A DNA stretch of 43,923 nucleotides from Desulfatiglans anilini DSM 4660 (lineage in GTDB: Bacteria > Desulfobacterota > DSM-4660 > Desulfatiglandales > Desulfatiglandaceae), in NCBI RefSeq assembly GCF_000422285.1, contig NZ_AULM01000029.1:1-43923 (forward strand), given 5' to 3'. Position 1 is the stretch's first letter; each line of letters starts with the position of its first letter. This document shows, one piece after another, positions 38,985 through 43,923 of this stretch. Below the pieces are notes generated by a model. The model saw only the letters and a program-made list of their open reading frames with translations. It was not told the origin of the DNA and searched no databases. Made by a program: the position numbers and the translations under genes.

Positions 38985-41900
38985 TTATTCAGCAGGGTTC
39001 ACTTCGTGGCGGCGGATGTGGAGTTTTTTCATCCTGGCGCGGAGCGTGCTTGGATGCAGGCCCAGGATGGAAGCTGCACCCTGTTTGCCGTTGATGCGCC
39101 AGCGGGTCGCTGTCAGGGTGGAAAGGATATGCTCCCGTTCCACCTGCTCGAGCGTTCTCAAATCGGAATCCTGGGGCTGCGGTTGATTCTCGAGCTTTTC
39201 GGCCAATACCAGCGCGGGTCCCTTACCCAGGATCACCGCACGTTCGATGACGTTCTCCAACTCCCGGATGTTGCCGGGCCAATCATATTCCTGAAGCATC
39301 CTCATACTCTCAGGATGAATCGATGTGAACCTCTTTCCGAGTTCTCTGCCGTAGCGCTCGACGAAGGCCTCGACCAGCAGAGGGATGTCATCTTTCCGCT
39401 GCCTGAGCGGGGGTACGGTCAACGGAAACACGCTCAACCGGTAAAACAGATCCTGTCGAAAACGGCCCGCGCGAACCTCTTCTTCCAGGTTCCGGTTGGT
39501 CGTCGCCAGGATCCTCATATCCACCCGGATGGTCTTGGACGAACCCAGGCGCTGAATCTCACCGTGCTGGATCACCCGCAGCAATTTTGCCTGCAATTCC
39601 AGCGGCATCTCCCCGATCTCGTCCAGACAGAGCGTCGACCCGTCTGCAGCCTCGAACCGCCCCTCCCGCCGGGCATCGGCCCCGGTGAAGGCTCCCTTCT
39701 CGAACCCGAAAAGTTCACTTTCGATCAGGTTGCTCGGCAGGGCGGCGCAATTGACGGTGATCATGAGTTTGTCCCTGCGCGGACTCATCCTGTGGACGGC
39801 CGACGCTATCAAGTCCTTCCCCGTGCCGGTTTCACCCATGATCAAGACGGTCTTGTTCGTCGGGGCGACCTGCTCGGCCCGGAAGAGGACATACTTGATG
39901 GCGCTGCTCCGGCCGATAATCTGTTCGAATTCGTGCTTCAGCTTCATCTCCTGCCGGAAATAGATGTTCTCCGCCTCCAGGCGGTCTTTGAGGGCCTCGA
40001 TTTCCGACAAGGCTTTCAAGACCGCTTCTTCGGCCTTTTTCCTCTCTGTTATATCCGTCAAGACAGCGAAACTGCCCACGAACCGCCCATCTTTACTTAC
40101 GATGGGTTTGGGCGAGACCAGCGTATAAATCACGGATCCATCCTTCCTGGTCCAGGCCAACTCGTACGAACTTCTAACCCCTTCCCTGCGTCGGCTCATC
40201 TGGTCGCTCAAGATCTTCCGATTCGCCTCGTCAAGCCACTCCTCGACAGAATGTCCGATGACCTCGCTGCATTCAGCCCCCAACATCGTGCACAATTTCT
40301 TGTTGGCATAGGTCCAAATCCCATTCTCGTCCTTTATCCCAAGCCCTTCGTTCATGGTTTCGACCAGTGCACGATAGCGTTCTTCACTCTCTCGCAAAGC
40401 TTCTTCCGCAGCCTTCTTCTCGGTGATATCGCGGTTGGTCCCCCGCCGTCCCAGAAAACGGCCCTCCGCATCGAAAACCGGCAGACAGACGTGGGCTATC
40501 CAGCGAATGGATCCATCGGGACGGACGATGCGAAATTTGACCTCTCCCTCCAGACGTCTATCTTCGATATGGACCACGTGGCCCCCGAAAAGAGCCTGAT
40601 CATCAGGATGGATCAGCCTGGAAAACAACTGGGGATCGGAGATGAATTCCTCTGCACCGTGCAGCGTAATTTCTTTGCAGGAAGGCGAAACATAGACAAA
40701 TCTTCCTCCCTCGTCCACCCACCATTCCCAGTCATAGGTGTTCTCAGCGACGATGCGGTATTTGGTTTCGGAGGCCTGCAAAGCCATTTCGGCCTCTTTC
40801 CGCCAGGTGATGTCCTGAAGAATCTCCAGCCTGCACATACTCCCGTCATCACGCGCAACAGGGGTTTCGAAAATTTCATAGGTCTTGCCTGTCCTGGCGG
40901 ATTGCCACTCCCATTGAACGCTCTTTCCCTCGAACACCTCCTGACTCCTGCACCATGGGCAGACGTCCAGCCGGTCTTCCAAGTATTCATAGCATTTGCG
41001 CCGGTCGGGCGGCCCGAACTCCTTTTCGAGGACAGGGTTTACATACTCGATATCGTAGGTCTGGTTGGCGATGTAGACCCCGTAAGGCATCGCTTCCAGG
41101 ATCGACAACAAGTTGTTCCGCTCGATTTCAAGGCTGCGTTCCGCGTGCCGGCGCTCTTCCACCTCCTTTGAAAGATCCCGGTTGACGCTGACCAAGTCCG
41201 CTGTACGCTCCTCTACCTTTCGCTCCAATTCCGCGTGGGCTTTTTTGAGCGCCTCCTCGCTTTCTTTGAGACTCCTGAAAAGGACGGCCTGCGGCTTTGC
41301 CACGCCCAACTCGATGATCGCTTTGTAGATGCAGTAAAATGCGGCGATTTTCAGAAAATGACCGAGAAGGTTGGGTTCTCCATACACATCGGTGTAGGCG
41401 GAAAAGAACAGTTCCGAAAGAATGGTCAAAATTATGGAAACGATGAGCAGACGAAAAACGGCGGGGTCGAAGCGCTCTCTTTTCTTCAGAAGCAGGATAA
41501 TGGCCCCCAGGAGAATGAGACCGATAATGAACTCGCTCGCAATCTTAAAAAGAGTCAGACCCTCGCCCGGCACGTAACAGGTGGGAAACACATCCCAAAA
41601 AAATATAGACGACAGGAGCAAGGCCACAACCGTCGCATAGGCTGCGAGGGCGGCCTTCAAGTTCGGTCTTTTTTCAACGAAGAAAGGAGCGATCAGGAGC
41701 GACAGGCTTTGAAGGTACCGGGCGGCGATCCAGAGCTGGGTCGCCAGGTCTTCGTCATGATCGGGAAAAACGCCCATGCCTCTGTAAGCAAGTGTGTGAA
41801 CGAGATCCAAACCTCCGATGAAGAGGTAGGCGACCCCCAGCAGCAACAGGTAATAGTTATCAAGGGAGCGTCGGGCATTCCAGACGAGGAGGAAAATTGC

Positions 41901-42044
41901 AGCGGCGACAGCCGTGCTGAATATCTCGCTCAGCGCATGAAAAAGAAGATAACTGTAAAGGCTTGTCAGGTAAAGGCCGCCGAAAACCAAGGCCGATACA
42001 ATCATCAGGGCATACGATCTGCCCTCTCTTCGATCAACCGTCAT
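38985..42044 (-). CDS. membrane MASE3-PAS sigma54-dependent transcriptional activator
   Basis: The 1019-residue regulator starts with eight or so helices forming a MASE3 sensor domain ([27 protein letters not shown] at about residues 65-90), to about residue 250. A coiled coil ([18 protein letters not shown]) and three PAS domains follow at about 310-420, 425-545 and 555-670. The first PAS has Cys pairs KCYEYL and CPWC that could hold a metal or respond to redox. The AAA+ domain has Walker A GETGTGKD (about 736), the sigma54 contact loop GAFTGA (about 783) and Walker B LCLDEIGE. The C-terminus is a Fis-type helix-turn-helix ([18 protein letters not shown]). All ATPase features are intact, so it should activate a -24/-12 promoter, and one lies directly downstream. 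AGAGGAG precedes ATG 42044. Confidence 0.93.
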   Translation of the reverse strand: MTVDRREGRSYALMIVSALVFGGLYLTSLYSYLLFHALSEIFSTAVAAAIFLLVWNARRSLDNYYLLLLGVAYLFIGGLDLVHTLAYRGMGVFPDHDEDLATQLWIAARYLQSLSLLIAPFFVEKRPNLKAALAAYATVVALLLSSIFFWDVFPTCYVPGEGLTLFKIASEFIIGLILLGAIILLLKKRERFDPAVFRLLIVSIILTILSELFFSAYTDVYGEPNLLGHFLKIAAFYCIYKAIIELGVAKPQAVLFRSLKESEEALKKAHAELERKVEERTADLVSVNRDLSKEVEERRHAERSLEIERNNLLSILEAMPYGVYIANQTYDIEYVNPVLEKEFGPPDRRKCYEYLEDRLDVCPWCRSQEVFEGKSVQWEWQSARTGKTYEIFETPVARDDGSMCRLEILQDITWRKEAEMALQASETKYRIVAENTYDWEWWVDEGGRFVYVSPSCKEITLHGAEEFISDPQLFSRLIHPDDQALFGGHVVHIEDRRLEGEVKFRIVRPDGSIRWIAHVCLPVFDAEGRFLGRRGTNRDITEKKAAEEALRESEERYRALVETMNEGLGIKDENGIWTYANKKLCTMLGAECSEVIGHSVEEWLDEANRKILSDQMSRRREGVRSSYELAWTRKDGSVIYTLVSPKPIVSKDGRFVGSFAVLTDITERKKAEEAVLKALSEIEALKDRLEAENIYFRQEMKLKHEFEQIIGRSSAIKYVLFRAEQVAPTNKTVLIMGETGTGKDLIASAVHRMSPRRDKLMITVNCAALPSNLIESELFGFEKGAFTGADARREGRFEAADGSTLCLDEIGEMPLELQAKLLRVIQHGEIQRLGSSKTIRVDMRILATTNRNLEEEVRAGRFRQDLFYRLSVFPLTVPPLRQRKDDIPLLVEAFVERYGRELGKRFTSIHPESMRMLQEYDWPGNIRELENVIERAVILGKGPALVLAEKLENQPQPQDSDLRTLEQVEREHILSTLTATRWRINGKQGAASILGLHPSTLRARMKKLHIRRHEVNPAE

Positions 42045-42995
42045 GGCTTCGCTCCTCTGAATTCGGGCGCTCGCCCCATCGCTAAGCGATCCATTTCTGC
42101 CAACGGCTCCCGGAAAAAGGCCCCGTGCCGCTCATCACGGATAGCGGCCTGGACCATCTCCGTGCAATCCCTCTCGGGGGGAAAATTCCTTCTGGGAAAA
42201 GGGTTGTTCCTCTACCTCAAACGTTGCACCATTTCCGATGGATCCGCCGAAACTGAACCCTTTGCAGCCTCAGAAATAGAGCCCGCCCTCAAAAATGTCG
42301 CGGGAGAGGTGAGGTGGATCCCGCAAGAACGAACCAGTGCAGCGGAAAAAACCAATAAAACTCGCAGCAGGAAAATTCAGGTCGGGCGCACAAAATGAGC
42401 AACACCAAAAAAAGGGTTCCCAGAGGACCCCATGCACCTGTCTGAAATTTGACGCAGAGAATGGATCCGAACCCCTGGAGCAGATTTTCTGCCAATCCGT
42501 TTGCCAGATTGGAGGATGGTTCTTCGACTCGCCATGATGACTTGAGATTCCAACTAAAATAAGGAATTCAAAGCCCTGCAAAATCGTTCCGGATCGCGGA
42601 CCTTTCTAAAAGATACACATCAAGGACGACCGCACAATGTTTCTAACTCACAAGGGAAAGAATAGCAAGAGCGGGAAAACGATTCTGCCTATCCTCACGA
42701 GCCCTCGCCGGCTCGGCCACTGCTCGCCTGAGCTCAGCAAGGCTCCGCGAGGCGTGGCCAAGTTCCGACTAACGAACAGTCGGAGTGAAGTTGGAGTTCT
42801 TACGCCTTATATCTCGGAGAAAATGGTCCCGCGATTGGGGGCCTCCTGATCTCGGCGGGGATGAATATCCCCTGGCGGCCCGCGCCGGGACCGTCAAACC
42901 TGAATCCCGTCACTGTTTTGGAATGACGTCCTTTAGAGCCATGATAGTCCGGGCATTTTACAAAACCAGGGCAGGTCCTGAGAATGATTGACGAC
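42045..42995. other. 950-bp gap upstream of the regulator, no gene supported
   Basis: No frame in this stretch looks like a protein. A perfect palindrome ATCGCTAAGCGAT (42078-42090) lies about 34 bp before the regulator ATG and could be an operator. Further right, 42700-42790 is rich in inverted repeats: GGCCAC...GTGGCC (about 42716-42760) and TCCGACT-AACGAAC-AGTCGGA (about 42764-42784). This suggests a structured intergenic repeat. The remainder is AT-richer, low-complexity sequence. Confidence 0.5.
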
Positions 42996-43814
42996 TCACA
43001 CTGTTTTCGGCACTTTCCCCAGGCGCAGGACCTGGTTAAGGAAAACTGCCATTACGGTGCTCAGCGTCAATGATGACTCGAAGAGCGGTCTGATAGCATG
43101 AGGAATGTCGACGAAAAGAGAGGGGAGCAGATCGAGGCTCAGTCCGAAAATAATCGATATGCCGATCACAAAGGTTTTGCGGTTATCTATACCCGCCCCG
43201 AATATGATCTGAATCCCTGAAATGATCATGAAACAGGTGACAAAAATCAGGATGGCCCCCATCACCGGCATCGGCATGAGTGAAAGAACCCCGGTTATCT
43301 TCGGAAAGAAACCGAAGATGATGAAGAGCGCACCAGCCATGTACCCGATGTAGCGGCTGGTAGCACCTGATGCGGCGCTGAAGGCTACATTGCTTGCTGA
43401 GGTGTCTGAAGCCATTCCTCCCAGCAGACCCGAGACCGTTGCGCAGCAGGCATCCGCCACAAGCCCGTTGCCGATGCGCTTCGTATCAGGTTGCGTCCAT
43501 TCCGTGTCATTGACTTTTTCACACATGATGAGATTGCCGAATGACTTGAGCGCTCCGGTAATAGAGACGATAGCAAAGATTGGGACCAGTGACCACTTGA
43601 AAGTGATGTCCAGCATCCCTTTCGTTGAAGGCAATGCCAGCCACGGTACAGCGTCAATCATATGAAAGTGCTCTCTGGTCAACAAACCGGCAGGGAGTGA
43701 TAAGAGATAACCGGTGATCAACCCGCCAAGGACACTGTAAAGTTTGAGAGCGGCGCAGCCTGTTTCCTCCAAAGCACACTGCATCGGCAAGCTTCTGATG
43801 GGCCAAGCCATCAT
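42996..43814 (-). pseudogene. NCS2 family purine/pyrimidine permease, N-terminal half missing
   Basis: The 272-residue product matches only the C-terminal part of NCS2 (uracil/xanthine) permeases, which normally have 430-480 residues. KLYSVLGGLITGYLLSLPAGLL joins the family at about its sixth helix. SITGALKSFGNLIMCEKVND, the VADACCATVSGLLGGMASDTSASNV helix-loop and the final PMPVMGAILIFVTCFMIISG follow normally. Before KLYSV, the segment MMAWPIRSLPMQCALEETG has no family likeness, and an in-frame TGA lies about 16 codons further upstream. The visible 110 bases upstream therefore do not continue the gene, pointing to a deletion or rearrangement. Transport activity is unlikely; a frameshifted upstream half beyond the window cannot be excluded. 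Confidence 0.6.
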
Positions 43815-43923
43815 CTCGCAACCATCCGTTGTTGGTTGGCAGAATATGCTGTCGGGAAGGGGCCGTATTTTTCACAAACGCTTGACTAGAGGGGGTCGGA
43901 TGTCGAATTATTCTGGCTTTGGG

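Noticed and set aside
1-43923. CRISPR array
   Set aside because: No regularly spaced short repeats with unique spacers occur; the repeats found are dispersed intergenic units or single tandem pairs.

Overview
The window looks like a chromosomal segment of a GC-rich, Gram-negative anaerobe, most likely a Desulfobacterota (sulfate-reducer-like) bacterium. The basis is the MASE3-PAS-sigma54 regulator, a selenocysteine peroxiredoxin, small CcsA/ResB-type cytochrome c assembly proteins, a pyruvate-phosphate-dikinase-like protein beside an atypical GAPDH, and several outer-membrane or exported proteins. The species cannot be named from the sequence alone. Almost all genes are on the minus strand. 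The exceptions are the insertion-sequence (IS) remnant at the left edge, radC, one two-gene cassette and tRNA-Leu.

Layout. (1) 1-500: the right end of an IS4/IS1634-like element, then tRNA-Val(GAC) with its own promoter and terminator. (2) 633-12956, minus strand: a long housekeeping run read in the order PPDK-like protein, GAPDH, Zn-dependent PLC-like protein, mutL, miaA, FlgT-like exported protein, pgsA, CNT transporter. radC (+) diverges from it at 13212. (3) 14202-14921: a peroxiredoxin whose catalytic position is an in-frame UGA followed by a SECIS-like hairpin, so it is read as a selenoprotein. (4) 15416-20823: an oxyanion-type (molybdate/tungstate-like) ABC transporter (binding protein, two different permeases, ATPase) plus an outer-membrane porin. 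An intergenic repeat family lies on both sides of the porin/ATPase/permease block. (5) 21146-22743: a ResB-like/CcsA-like pair for cytochrome c assembly. (6) 23086-24101 (+): an unknown gene overlapping a DUF2080 (AbrB-like, transposon-associated) gene, then tRNA-Leu(UAG) and IS debris up to about 25100. (7) 25199-42044: a sigma54-dependent regulator followed downstream by an eight-gene set: small ABM-domain protein, 1656-residue beta-helix surface protein, three multicopper-oxidase-like cupredoxins, lipoprotein, subtilisin-like protease with a MopE-type metal motif, and di-heme cytochrome c peroxidase. (8) 42996-43814: an NCS2 purine/pyrimidine permease lacking its N-terminal half.

The most interesting system is region 7. 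All its products except the small first one appear exported. Copper and haem redox proteins dominate, and the copper-ligand motifs are divided between neighbouring cupredoxin genes. A near-consensus -24/-12 promoter with a tandem 11-bp upstream repeat sits between the regulator and the first gene. It reads as a regulated surface copper/haem oxidoreductase assembly whose substrate is unknown. Second in interest are the selenoprotein peroxiredoxin and a PPDK-like protein that lacks the PEP/pyruvate TIM barrel and carries an N-terminal region of roughly 885 residues.
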